This document shows positions 1-7,061 of a stretch of DNA of 8,095 nt, piece by piece; within the stretch, counting starts at the first letter, position 1, and every line of letters starts with the position of its first letter. The stretch is taken from NCBI GenBank assembly GCA_013001485.1, contig JABDMN010000243.1:1-8095 (forward strand), read 5' to 3'. The position numbers were made by a program, and so were the translations under genes. The notes under the pieces are model-generated. The model was not told the DNA's origin and ran no database searches. It saw only the letters and a program-made list of their open reading frames with translations. The stretch comes from Acidimicrobiia bacterium. Its GTDB lineage: Bacteria; Actinomycetota; Acidimicrobiia; Spongiisociales; UBA5794.

Positions 1-117
1 CCATCGGCTGGCGCAGGCTTGCGCCCACCGGAGATGGGTCAATCCGCCGAGGCCGCGGAAGGCTCCGGAGACGAAGCAAGCGACCTGGCCCCCGAGTCTC
101 ACGAGGAAGAGGAGTAG
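1..117 (+). CDS. 3' end of upstream gene, probably NuoI (complex I 2[4Fe-4S] subunit) acidic tail
   Basis: Reading from base 1 in frame gives 38 residues and a TAG stop at 115-117. The stretch begins PSAGAGLRPPEMG and becomes strongly acidic, ending SHEEEE. It has no cysteines, so the ferredoxin domain that would prove NuoI is outside the window. The assignment rests on gene order alone: in nuo operons nuoI normally sits directly before nuoJ, and nuoJ starts 2 bases after this stop. As far as I recall, high-GC Gram-positive NuoI proteins often carry variable hydrophilic C-terminal extensions, which fits a disordered acidic tail. The purine-rich codons for the final Glu run also provide the ribosome binding site of nuoJ. 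The alternative is an unrelated gene inserted between nuoI and nuoJ; sequence upstream of the window would settle it. Confidence 0.55.
   Translation, partial: PSAGAGLRPPEMGQSAEAAEGSGDEASDLAPESHEEEE
108..114 (+). promoter_or_regulatory. Ribosome binding site for nuoJ
   Basis: AGAGGAG lies 5 bases before the GTG at 120. It supports the GTG start over any later ATG and is embedded in the last Glu codons of the upstream gene, so nuoJ translation is probably coupled to it. Confidence 0.6.
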
Positions 118-119
118 GC

Positions 120-659
120 GTGGGTGAGTGGATCGTCTTTGTGATCTTCGCCATCGCCGCGGTCGCCGGCGGCCTGACGATGGTGACCGCTCGAAACCCG
201 GTCTACTCAGCGATGGGTCTGCTGCTGACCATGTTCTCGATGGCCGTGTTCTACGTGCTCAACCTGGCCCACTTCGTCGCAGCCATCCAGCTCCTGATCT
301 ACGCCGGTGCCGTCATGACCCTGTTCCTCTTCGTGATCATGCTCATAGGCGTCGACAAGGCGGAGGACACCACCGAGCAGATACCTCTGCAGCGTCCCAT
401 CGCGGGTGTGCTCGGTGTCGGGCTGCTGGTTCTGGTGCTGCTGGCCGGCAGGTCGGCGTGGGTCACGGGGCGCCGCGAGATCCCGCAGCGGACTGGCACC
501 ATCGAGGCCATATCGGACGAGTTCTTTGCGAATTGGATCCTGCCGTTCGAAGCGACGGCAGTCCTGCTGACTATCGCTGCCGTTGCCACCGTCGCCCTCG
601 CCCAGTTCCTCATGAAGCCCCGCATCGTGGCGTCGGACACCGATGAGGTGGTCACATGA
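120..659 (+). CDS. nuoJ: NADH-quinone oxidoreductase subunit J (NuoJ)
   Basis: This is a 179-residue integral membrane subunit of complex I, equivalent to mitochondrial ND6. It sits in the membrane arm near the quinone-site/antiporter junction and takes part in coupling electron transfer to proton pumping. The protein shows about five hydrophobic segments. The NPVYS motif is at residues 26-30, the family signature [10 protein letters not shown] at 57-66 (the third helix, which carries the pi-bulge in solved structures), and FEATAVLL at 143-150 in the last helix. A hydrophilic loop covers about 79-92. Length is close to the E. coli protein (184). The start is GTG at 120, preceded by a good ribosome binding site and giving the usual short N-terminus before helix 1. 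The TGA stop overlaps the ATG of nuoK (ATGA), implying translational coupling. Nothing looks broken. Confidence 0.97.
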   Translation: MGEWIVFVIFAIAAVAGGLTMVTARNPVYSAMGLLLTMFSMAVFYVLNLAHFVAAIQLLIYAGAVMTLFLFVIMLIGVDKAEDTTEQIPLQRPIAGVLGVGLLVLVLLAGRSAWVTGRREIPQRTGTIEAISDEFFANWILPFEATAVLLTIAAVATVALAQFLMKPRIVASDTDEVVT

Positions 660-961
660 GTGTCGGGCCGGCCTGGTTCATGGCGCTCGCCGCGGTCCTC
701 TTCGGGATCGGTGCGCTGGGCATCCTCACGCGGCGCAATGCGCTGGTGATGTTCATGTCCATCGAGCTGATGCTCAACGCCGTCAACCTCACGTTTGTGG
801 CGGCTTCGAGGGCCCTGGGGGGAATCGAGGGTCAGGTGGCCGTGCTGTTCGTGATGGTCGTCGCCGCTGCCGAGGTCACTGTGGGCCTGGCGATCATCGT
901 TGCTGTGTTCAGGCGACGGGCAACGGCCAGTGTCGATGAGCTCGCGGAGCTGGCGGGATGA
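656..961 (+). CDS. nuoK: NADH-quinone oxidoreductase subunit K (NuoK)
   Basis: This 101-residue, three-helix complex I membrane subunit corresponds to mitochondrial ND4L. It contributes to the proton path between the quinone chamber and the antiporter-like subunits. The two membrane-buried glutamates essential in E. coli (Glu36 and Glu72) are present as Glu37 in [12 protein letters not shown] and Glu73 in [11 protein letters not shown]. The RRN motif after helix 1 (residues 26-28) is also typical. The C-terminus ends in a short hydrophilic tail ([10 protein letters not shown]). The ATG at 656 lies inside the stop of nuoJ, with AGGTGG at 646-651 as ribosome binding site. The TGA at 959-961 overlaps the ATG of nuoL. 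Length matches the family (about 100), and the reading frame is intact. Confidence 0.97.
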   Translation: MSVGPAWFMALAAVLFGIGALGILTRRNALVMFMSIELMLNAVNLTFVAASRALGGIEGQVAVLFVMVVAAAEVTVGLAIIVAVFRRRATASVDELAELAG

Positions 962-2832
962 CCGACGTCATCTGGCTCGTCGTGCTCTTCCCGCTTCTCG
1001 GGTTCCTGACGCTGCTGTTCTTCGGTAGGCGCATCGGTGAGCCCCGCGCCGGCTACATCGGCTCGGCAACCGTGATCGGTTCGTTCCTCGTCGCGCTGAT
1101 CGCAGCCTTCGACTTCATTGCCGGGGAGGGTGAGGCCCACACGGTTGTGCTGTTCGAGTGGATGCCGTCGCTTGGCCTCGATGTGGCATTCCTGTGGGAT
1201 CCGCTGTCGGCTGCGATGACTCTCGTCGTCACCGGTGTCGGGGCGCTCATCCACGTGTATTCGATCGGATACATGCACGGAGACCCCCGGTTTGGCAGGT
1301 TCTTCACCTATCTCAATCTGTTCATCGTGTCGATGCTCCTGCTGGTCCTCGGCGACAACTTCGGCGTGCTCTTCGTTGGGTGGGAGCTGGTCGGCTTGTC
1401 CTCCTACCTGTTGATCTCGTTCTGGTTCACCAAGCCGACTGCGGCCGCTGCCGGCAAGAAGGCCTTCGTCGTCAACCGCATCGGCGACGTGGGCTTCCTC
1501 GTCGCCCTCATGTTGATCTTCTCCAGCTTCGGGTCACTCGCCTACGGCGAAGTGTTCGAGCACGCCCCCGAGGTGCTCTCGGGCGCCATGGCAACAGCAG
1601 TGACCTTGTTGCTCCTGGTCGGTGCCGCTGGGAAGTCGGCGCAGTTGCCGCTCTACGTGTGGCTCCCCGACGCCATGGAAGGCCCGACGCCCGTCTCAGC
1701 CCTCATCCACGCCGCCACGATGGTGACGGCTGGTGTCTACATGGTTGCTCGTACCGGGGCCCTCTTCGAGTTGGCTCCGACCTCTGCCGGGATTGTCGCC
1801 ACGGTCGGGGCCCTCACGGCGTTGTTTGCGGCGACCATCGCCGTCGGGCAGAAGGACATCAAGCGTGTTCTCGCCTACTCGACCATCTCTCAGCTCGGAT
1901 ACATGTTCATGGCGGTCGGTGCCGCCGCCTATGTCGCTGGTGTCTTCCATCTCGTCACCCACGCCTTCTTCAAGGCCCTGCTCTTCCTGGGCGCCGGCTC
2001 GGTGATTCACGCCATGGCCGACGAGCAGGACATGCGCAAGATGGGCGGGCTCCGCTCCAAGATGCCGATCACCTTCGCCACCATGGCGATCGCCTGGCTC
2101 GCCATCTCCGGGATCCCGCCGTTGTCAGGTTTCTGGTCGAAGGACGAGATCCTTGCCGTGGTGTTCGGTCGTGGCGGGGCATGGACTGTGTTGTGGGCGA
2201 TCGGGATCGTCACGGCCGGCCTCACCGCCTTCTACATGACCCGGTTGATGTACCTCACGTTCTTCGGTTCTCCGCGGTGGGACGACGGCGTCGAGCCTCA
2301 CGAATCTCCGGCTTTCATGACCCTGCCGCTCGTCGCCCTGGGGGCGGCGTCGGCCATCGCCGGGTTCATGAACACGCCGTGGCGCCTGGGCTTCGAGCAC
2401 TTCCTCGAGCCCACCTTCGAGCGGTTCGAGGTTGCACTTTCGCACCCACCGGGCGGCCTCACCCCGTGGATCCTCGCTGGGGTCTCGGTTCTGGTGGCTC
2501 TGGCGGGCATTGCGATCGGTCGCAGGCGCTACGGGACTGCCATGCCTGTGGAGGAGGGTCTGTGGTGGGACCGTGTTGAGAACGGGTATTACGTCGACGA
2601 CGTGTACGGCACCACGCTGGTGGCTCCCGGCAAGCGGGCCTCGGAGGTGATGGCGTTTTCTTTCGACGCCAAGGTCGTCGACGGGATTGTGAACGGCACC
2701 GGAAGAGTCGTGCGTGCCTTCGGGACCGCGATGCGCCCGCTCCAGAGCGGCTTCGTCCGTTCGTACGGCATCGGGATCCTGGCCGGGTCGGTCGGGCTGC
2801 TGGTGTGGTTCCTGTCACGGGGAGGGGTGTGA
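958..2832 (+). CDS. nuoL: NADH-quinone oxidoreductase subunit L (NuoL)
   Basis: This 624-residue antiporter-like subunit (mitochondrial ND5) lies at the distal end of the complex I membrane arm and translocates protons. Family landmarks appear in order. Residues 139-154 ([16 protein letters not shown]) contain channel Glu143. Residues 223-263 hold Lys226 in [20 protein letters not shown] and then [11 protein letters not shown] with His251. [19 protein letters not shown] follows from 298. [17 protein letters not shown] at 331-347 has His331, His335 and Lys339. GFWSKDEIL at 391-399 contains Lys395, matching the terminal-channel lysine. After the 14-helix core, residues about 530-600 form the amphipathic lateral-helix region, beginning [20 protein letters not shown], and a last membrane anchor ends at the C-terminus. 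Length compares well with E. coli (613). The start is ATG at 958, overlapping nuoK by 4 bases, with GGAG at 946-949. Confidence 0.98.
   Translation: MTDVIWLVVLFPLLGFLTLLFFGRRIGEPRAGYIGSATVIGSFLVALIAAFDFIAGEGEAHTVVLFEWMPSLGLDVAFLWDPLSAAMTLVVTGVGALIHVYSIGYMHGDPRFGRFFTYLNLFIVSMLLLVLGDNFGVLFVGWELVGLSSYLLISFWFTKPTAAAAGKKAFVVNRIGDVGFLVALMLIFSSFGSLAYGEVFEHAPEVLSGAMATAVTLLLLVGAAGKSAQLPLYVWLPDAMEGPTPVSALIHAATMVTAGVYMVARTGALFELAPTSAGIVATVGALTALFAATIAVGQKDIKRVLAYSTISQLGYMFMAVGAAAYVAGVFHLVTHAFFKALLFLGAGSVIHAMADEQDMRKMGGLRSKMPITFATMAIAWLAISGIPPLSGFWSKDEILAVVFGRGGAWTVLWAIGIVTAGLTAFYMTRLMYLTFFGSPRWDDGVEPHESPAFMTLPLVALGAASAIAGFMNTPWRLGFEHFLEPTFERFEVALSHPPGGLTPWILAGVSVLVALAGIAIGRRRYGTAMPVEEGLWWDRVENGYYVDDVYGTTLVAPGKRASEVMAFSFDAKVVDGIVNGTGRVVRAFGTAMRPLQSGFVRSYGIGILAGSVGLLVWFLSRGGV
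2819..2827 (+). promoter_or_regulatory. Ribosome binding site for nuoM, fixing its GTG start
   Basis: GGGGAGGGG overlaps the end of nuoL, with its GGAG core 9 bases before GTG 2834. Open frame for nuoM extends far upstream inside nuoL without a stop, so this site and the family N-terminus decide the start. Confidence 0.65.
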
Positions 2833-2833
2833 C

Positions 2834-4372
2834 GTGGACTTTCCCGTGATCGCCCTTCTCGTGTTGCTGCCGGCGGGCATCGCCGTGGTGGTGGCGGCGC
2901 TGCCGCAACGGTCGCGGGCACTGTGGTTCCCGCTGGCCATCGCTCTCTCGACGCTCCCGATCGCCGTCGCCGGGTACATCCTGTGGGAGTTCGATGCGTC
3001 CGACGGTGGGTTCCAGTTCACCCAGGACATCTCGTGGTTCGGGCCGTGGGACATCGCCTGGAACGTTGGCATCGATGGGATCTCGCTGCTCCTGATCGTG
3101 CTGACCACGATTCTGTTCCCGATCTCGCTGGCGGCATCGATGAACATCACCGAGCGGGTGAAGTTGTACATCGTGTCGCTTCTCATCCTCGAGACCGGCC
3201 TCCTCGGCGTGTTCGTGTCGCTCGACCTGCTGCTGTTCTTCGTGTTCTTCGAGATCGTGCTTGTGCCGATGTACTTCCTCATCGGGCTGTGGGGCTCATC
3301 GAACCGGGTGTACGCCGCGGTGAAGTTCTTCCTGTACACGGCCTTCGGATCGGCGCTGCTGCTTGCCGGGATCATCGGCCTCGCCGTCACCGCCCGTGAC
3401 CAACTCGGCGGGTTCAGCTTCGACTTCAACACGCTGCTCACGCTGGAGATTTCGTCCACGGCGCAGCTGTGGTTCTTTGGCGCCTTCGCCATCGCGTTTG
3501 CGATCAAGGTGCCGCTGTTCCCGCTGCACACGTGGCTTCCCGACGCCCACACCGAAGCTCCGACCGCGGGTTCGGTGCTGCTGGCCGGCGTGCTGTTGAA
3601 GCTCGGTACCTACGGCCTGCTCCGCTTCAACCTGACTCTGTTCCCCGAGGCGAGTGTGCGGCTCGCTCCGTGGCTCGCCACTCTTGCCGTGATCGGAATC
3701 ATCTACGGCGCCGCGGTCGCCATCGTCCAGCCCGACGTGAAGCGGCTGGTCGCCTACTCCTCAGTGAGCCACCTCGGCTTCATCGTTCTCGGCATCTTCG
3801 CGATGACCACCCAGGGACTCCAGGGAGGGGTCATCCAGATGGTGAACCATGGCCTCACTACGGGAGCGCTGTTCCTCCTTGTCGGCATGATTTACGAGCG
3901 GCGGCACACCCGGCTCATCTCCGACTACGGCGGCATCGCTCGCGTCATGCCGATCTACGCCGGCTTCTTCCTCTTCACCGCGTTCGCCTCGATCGGGTTG
4001 CCCGGCCTCAACGGCTTCATCGGAGAGTTCAAGGTGCTGCTCGGGGCGTACCTGCGATTCCCCGTCCTCGCCATCATCGCTGCGCTCGGCGTCGTGCTTG
4101 CCGCCATCTACCTGCTGTGGGCCTACGAGCGGATGTTCACCGGCCCCATCACCAAGGAAGAGAACGAGGGCTTGCGTGATCTCAACGGTCGGGAGATCGC
4201 GGTACTGGTGCCGCTGGCGGTGCTGATCGTGTTCCTCGGCATCTATCCCAAGCCGGCCCTCGACCGCATCGAGCCGGCGGTCGACCGCATCCTCGAGCGG
4301 ATCGAGGCGGTCACCGACTACGAGGTTCCCGAGTTCGGAAACACTTCCGACATTGCTGGGGGAGGCGAGTAG
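2834..4372 (+). CDS. nuoM: NADH-quinone oxidoreductase subunit M (NuoM)
   Basis: This 512-residue antiporter-like complex I subunit (mitochondrial ND4) is the middle proton-pumping module of the membrane arm. Key charged residues are all present: Glu140 in FFVFFEIVLVPMYFLIG; Lys225 in AFAIKVPLFPLHTWLPDAH, followed by TEAPTAGSVLLAG; Lys256 in LLKLGTYGLLRF; His313 in SSVSHLGF; and Glu398 in GLPGLNGFIGEF, the acidic terminal-channel residue that distinguishes NuoM from NuoL and NuoN. Length agrees with E. coli (509). I take GTG 2834 (MDFPVIALLV), one base after the nuoL stop, because the open frame further upstream lies wholly within nuoL and encodes a non-family Arg/Ser-rich peptide. After the last helix, residues 476-493 form three regular heptads, then a hydrophilic tail ends GGGE. 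The TAG stop directly abuts the nuoN ATG. Confidence 0.97.
   Translation: MDFPVIALLVLLPAGIAVVVAALPQRSRALWFPLAIALSTLPIAVAGYILWEFDASDGGFQFTQDISWFGPWDIAWNVGIDGISLLLIVLTTILFPISLAASMNITERVKLYIVSLLILETGLLGVFVSLDLLLFFVFFEIVLVPMYFLIGLWGSSNRVYAAVKFFLYTAFGSALLLAGIIGLAVTARDQLGGFSFDFNTLLTLEISSTAQLWFFGAFAIAFAIKVPLFPLHTWLPDAHTEAPTAGSVLLAGVLLKLGTYGLLRFNLTLFPEASVRLAPWLATLAVIGIIYGAAVAIVQPDVKRLVAYSSVSHLGFIVLGIFAMTTQGLQGGVIQMVNHGLTTGALFLLVGMIYERRHTRLISDYGGIARVMPIYAGFFLFTAFASIGLPGLNGFIGEFKVLLGAYLRFPVLAIIAALGVVLAAIYLLWAYERMFTGPITKEENEGLRDLNGREIAVLVPLAVLIVFLGIYPKPALDRIEPAVDRILERIEAVTDYEVPEFGNTSDIAGGGE
4259..4312 (+). repeat. Heptad-repeat segment at NuoM C-terminus with 21-base DNA period
   Basis: The 11-base word TCGACCGCATC occurs at 4260-4270 and again at 4281-4291, exactly 21 bases (seven codons) apart. 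The encoded segment places Leu476, Ile479, Val483, Ile486, Ile490 and Val493 at a/d positions of three consecutive heptads, with charged residues between. This predicts an amphipathic or coiled-coil helix beyond the last membrane segment. It may be only an elaboration of the usual NuoM C-terminus. Confidence 0.6.
4358..4365 (+). promoter_or_regulatory. Ribosome binding site for nuoN, deciding its start
   Basis: GGGGGAGG, with the GGAGG core at 4361-4365, lies 7 bases before ATG 4373. It favours that codon over the second in-frame ATG at 4382, which would be 16 bases away. Confidence 0.65.
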
Positions 4373-5845
4373 ATGGACGCCATGTCCTTCGTCGCCGTTG
4401 CTCCCGAGGTAGCCCTCCTGGTGGGTGCGCTCCTGGTCCTTCTCGTCGAGATCACACTCGAACCCGATAGGCGCCTCCTCGGAGCCATCACCGGCGCTGC
4501 CGTGGTCTTCGCCCTGGCGTTCTCCGTGTGGCAGTGGGTTCACGTCGCCGACGTCGGTGCTGCCGACCAATTCTCACGCATGATTCGCCTTGATGGGTTC
4601 ACGGCGTTTGGTGGCATTGCGGTGTTCGTAGTGACCGGCATCGCTCTTCTGGCCATGTGGCCGATGATTCCCGGACTGGGTCGCCGCGGCGCCGAGATGC
4701 TGGCGCTGGTCCTGTTGTCGGCGATGGGTCTCCACCTGATGACGGCGTCTGGCAACCTCATCATGCTGTTCGTCGCCCTCGAGATCGCTTCGATCAGCCT
4801 CTACGTGATTGCAGGCTTCACGAGGGAGCGTGCCGACGCCGACGAAGCAGCGACGAAGTACTTCCTGCTGGGCTCGTTCGCCTCAGCCGTGTTCCTCTAC
4901 GGCATCGCCCTGCTGTATGCCGCCACAGGATCGACCTATCTGTACGGCGCCTCCAGTGTTTCAGAGGTCTTGGTCGAGTCGTACTTCCGTTCACCGGGCG
5001 TGCTCCTTGCGGGCATCGCCCTCGTCATCGTCGGGCTCGGCTTCAAGGTGTCGGCTGCGCCGTTCCACCAGTGGGCGCCTGACGTGTACCAGGGTGCTCC
5101 CACCGGAGCTGTCGGGTTCATGGCGGCCGGAGTGAAGGTGGCGGGTTTTGCTGCCATCGGCCGGGTGCTGGTCGGTGGCCTCGAGACGCGCATCGATGAT
5201 TGGGCGCCGGCGGTTGCGGTCCTCGCGGCCGTATCGATCATCGTGGGCACCGCTCTTGCCATCGCCCAGACCGACATCAAACGAATGCTCGCCTACTCCG
5301 GTGTCGCTCATGCCGGGTTCATCTTGACCGGGGTCCTCGCCGGCGGTGATGGGGTCCCGGCCGTCTGGTTCTACGTCGCCACCTACGCCGTGCAGCTGGT
5401 GGGGGCGTTCACCGTGGTGTCGATCCTGGAGGGCCCCACATCAGGTCGGTCGGCGATCTCCGACTTCTCCGGGCTCGGTTCCCGATCACCTCTGGTTGCC
5501 GGCTCGATGGCTGTGCTGATGCTCGGCCTTGCCGGCATCCCGTTCACTTCTGGCTTCATCGGCAAGTTCGTTGTGTTCCAGGCAGCAGCTAGCGCCGGCT
5601 ACATGGCGCTGGTGATCCTCGCACTGCTCGGCTCTGTGGCCGGCTTGTACTTCTACCTTCGGATCATCGTCGTGATGTTCTTCCAGGAGTCGGCCGTTGC
5701 AGTAGGACCCGGGGCCGCCACGGCATCGCCCGACCCCGATCGGGCATCCAGCAGTGCACTCGCCACGTCGGTGGCATTCACCATCGCCTTTGGCATCGCT
5801 CCCTGGCCTCTACTCAACCTGCTGACGGATGCGCTTCCCTTCTAG
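4373..5845 (+). CDS. nuoN: NADH-quinone oxidoreductase subunit N (NuoN)
   Basis: This 490-residue antiporter-like complex I subunit (mitochondrial ND2) is the proton-pumping module nearest the quinone site. The channel residues can be seen in order: Glu137 in LFVALEIASISLYVIAGF; Lys225 in GFKVSAAPFHQWAPDVYQG, followed by APTGAVGFMAAG; Lys255 in GVKVAGFAAIGR; the DIKRMLAYSGVAHAGF block from 301; and Lys398 in GIPFTSGFIGKFVVF. E. coli NuoN (485) is almost the same length. A Pro/Ala/Ser-rich loop at about 445-462 precedes the final helix. The start is ATG 4373, directly after the nuoM stop; ATG 4382 is a less likely alternative that would remove three residues. The last 17 bases overlap the next gene in another frame. 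This is normally the final nuo gene, so what follows is an addition to the usual operon. Confidence 0.97.
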   Translation: MDAMSFVAVAPEVALLVGALLVLLVEITLEPDRRLLGAITGAAVVFALAFSVWQWVHVADVGAADQFSRMIRLDGFTAFGGIAVFVVTGIALLAMWPMIPGLGRRGAEMLALVLLSAMGLHLMTASGNLIMLFVALEIASISLYVIAGFTRERADADEAATKYFLLGSFASAVFLYGIALLYAATGSTYLYGASSVSEVLVESYFRSPGVLLAGIALVIVGLGFKVSAAPFHQWAPDVYQGAPTGAVGFMAAGVKVAGFAAIGRVLVGGLETRIDDWAPAVAVLAAVSIIVGTALAIAQTDIKRMLAYSGVAHAGFILTGVLAGGDGVPAVWFYVATYAVQLVGAFTVVSILEGPTSGRSAISDFSGLGSRSPLVAGSMAVLMLGLAGIPFTSGFIGKFVVFQAAASAGYMALVILALLGSVAGLYFYLRIIVVMFFQESAVAVGPGAATASPDPDRASSSALATSVAFTIAFGIAPWPLLNLLTDALPF

Positions 5846-7061
5846 GGCCCTTGCGGTCCTTGTGTTGGCGGGAGCCGTGCTCCTCCCACTGCCCATCCGC
5901 CCAACCGTCATCAACACGAACCAGTACATCGTCCCCGAAGGCGATCTGTTCGCCGAGGACGTCTACGCAGTCGCCAACCGGGCCGTCATCGAAGGCCGCA
6001 TCGACGGCGACCTCTCTTTCGCCGGCGGCGACGTGGTCGTCACCGGACTCATCTCGGGTGATCTCAACGTCGCCAGCACCGCCACGGTTCGCATCGAAGG
6101 CACAGTCGATGGCTCTGTACGCGGTGCGGCCGCCGATCGGGTGGAGGTCCTCGGAACGGTTACTGGCGACCTGGCCGTCGCCTCCCGATCCGTCGAGATC
6201 AGCGGTGAGGTGGGGCGTGACGTGTTGTTCTTCGGCGCTCGGCTCGAGGTCCGTGGCGACGTCGGGCGCGACATCCGGGGCCAGATGCTGACCGCCCTCA
6301 TCGATGGCAACGTCGGCAACCTCGTCGACATCCGTCTCAACAGCCTCGAGGTGGGCCCGTCGACGGTGGTCGAGGGAGAGATCATCTATCGGTCGAATTC
6401 CGACGCCGCCGTGTCCAACCAGGCACGACTCGACGGTGGCGTCTCGAGATTCCCGGCGACGCAGCGATTCGAGATCGAACTTCTGGTTCGAGCCGTCACC
6501 ATTCTCGGGTTCTTTGGATTCCTCGTGGCGGGTGTTGCCCTTTTCTGGCTCTTCCGTTCAACGGCCCCGCGGGCCGTTGACGTCATTGCGAGTCGACCGA
6601 CCTTCACCCTGGGAGTGGGCCTTGCTGCTGTAGTCGGCATCCCACTGATGGCGACGCTGCTTGTCGCGACCCTCGTTGGCATCCCCGTGGCCGCCCTCTT
6701 GATTGCGCTCTATGCGCTCGCCTGGCTGTTCATCGCCCCCGTGCCGTCGGTGACGGCGTTCGGCGACCGGGTGTTGCGAGGCCGGCGCTCGCTGTTCGCG
6801 GCGTTCTTCGTCGGTGCGATCGCTCTGCGAGTTGTGTTCTGGATCCCGTGGATCGGGGCGTTCGTTGGGCTGGCCTTGTTCCTGTCTGCGGTGACCTGGG
6901 GCTTTGGCGGGTGGCTCGTCGCAGCGTGGGAGCAGCGCTCAGCCGGCGGGGGCGCCTCCCGGACTCTGGCCCCGGCCTGGATGTCGGCTACAGACTCAGA
7001 GGAGCCAGCTCCGGTGCCTGACGACTGGGAGCCACCACTTCCTCCGGCAGGCGATGTCTGA
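5829..7061 (+). CDS. Membrane-anchored bactofilin-like beta-helix protein (polymer-forming family), function unknown
   Basis: The protein has 410 residues in four parts. Residues 1-22 are a basic-then-hydrophobic signal peptide or anchor (MRFPSRALAVLVLAGAVLLP) without an obvious AXA cleavage site. Residues about 47-190 contain about eight 17-18-residue rungs built around V-x-[IV]-x-G-x-[VI]-x-G-D, the pattern of the bactofilin right-handed beta-helix. Residues about 219-367 contain four or five membrane segments. Residues 368-410 are a Pro/acid-rich tail ending LPPAGDV. Bactofilins are polymer-forming scaffold proteins; classic ones are short and cytosolic, whereas this arrangement implies a helix outside the membrane. 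That topology is inferred. The ATG overlaps nuoN by 17 bases and lacks a clear ribosome binding site, suggesting reinitiation after nuoN; GTG 5862 is possible but would lose the basic N-terminus. The stop shares one base with the next ATG. The family call is by repeat pattern only. Confidence 0.75.
   Translation: MRFPSRALAVLVLAGAVLLPLPIRPTVINTNQYIVPEGDLFAEDVYAVANRAVIEGRIDGDLSFAGGDVVVTGLISGDLNVASTATVRIEGTVDGSVRGAAADRVEVLGTVTGDLAVASRSVEISGEVGRDVLFFGARLEVRGDVGRDIRGQMLTALIDGNVGNLVDIRLNSLEVGPSTVVEGEIIYRSNSDAAVSNQARLDGGVSRFPATQRFEIELLVRAVTILGFFGFLVAGVALFWLFRSTAPRAVDVIASRPTFTLGVGLAAVVGIPLMATLLVATLVGIPVAALLIALYALAWLFIAPVPSVTAFGDRVLRGRRSLFAAFFVGAIALRVVFWIPWIGAFVGLALFLSAVTWGFGGWLVAAWEQRSAGGGASRTLAPAWMSATDSEEPAPVPDDWEPPLPPAGDV
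5967..6398 (+). repeat. Degenerate protein repeat: about eight beta-helix rungs
   Basis: Rungs can be set out at residues 47-67, 68-84, 85-102, 103-120, 121-137, 138-155, 156-172 and 173-190. Most contain a GxVxG(D/S) or GxVGRD turn such as GRIDGDL, GLISGDL, GTVDGSV, GTVTGDL, GEVGRDV and GDVGRDI. The sixth-to-eighth rungs are more divergent. The repeat is visible in the protein but not as a DNA repeat, so it is old or under structural constraint. Confidence 0.75.
6558..6580 (+). repeat. Perfect 10-bp inverted repeat with 3-base loop inside the beta-helix gene
   Basis: The arms TCAACGGCCC (6558-6567) and GGGCCGTTGA (6571-6580) are exact reverse complements around the loop CGC. The repeat covers codons 244-251, just after the first predicted membrane segment of the C-terminal domain. 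No T-run follows (CGTCATTGCG), so it is not a classical intrinsic terminator. It could form an RNA hairpin that slows ribosomes, or be a protein binding site, or be chance in GC-rich coding DNA. Confidence 0.85.

Noticed and set aside
1158..2579. 473-residue open frame on the + strand within nuoL
   Set aside because: The product is Arg/His/Pro-rich with no family features, and it lies wholly inside the intact nuoL in another frame. Long spurious frames are expected in GC-rich coding DNA.
2714..2833. A longer NuoM starting at an upstream ATG inside nuoL
   Set aside because: The extra 40 residues are Arg/Ser/Cys-rich and unlike any NuoM N-terminus. A strong ribosome binding site precedes GTG 2834, which gives the normal length.
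2815..3552. 245-residue open frame on the - strand within nuoM
   Set aside because: The product is a Ser/Thr/Arg-rich chain with no recognisable domain, and the + strand carries the fully conserved nuoM.
3761..4570. 269-residue open frame on the - strand across nuoM and nuoN
   Set aside because: The product is a low-complexity Asp/Glu/His-rich chain antisense to two well-conserved genes, as expected of a GC-driven shadow frame.
958..5845. NuoL/M/N-like genes as subunits of an Mrp antiporter or membrane-bound hydrogenase
   Set aside because: The order J-K-L-M-N, the five-helix NuoJ, the lateral-helix C-terminus of NuoL, and subunit-specific residues (Glu398 in NuoM, Lys in NuoL and NuoN) match complex I.
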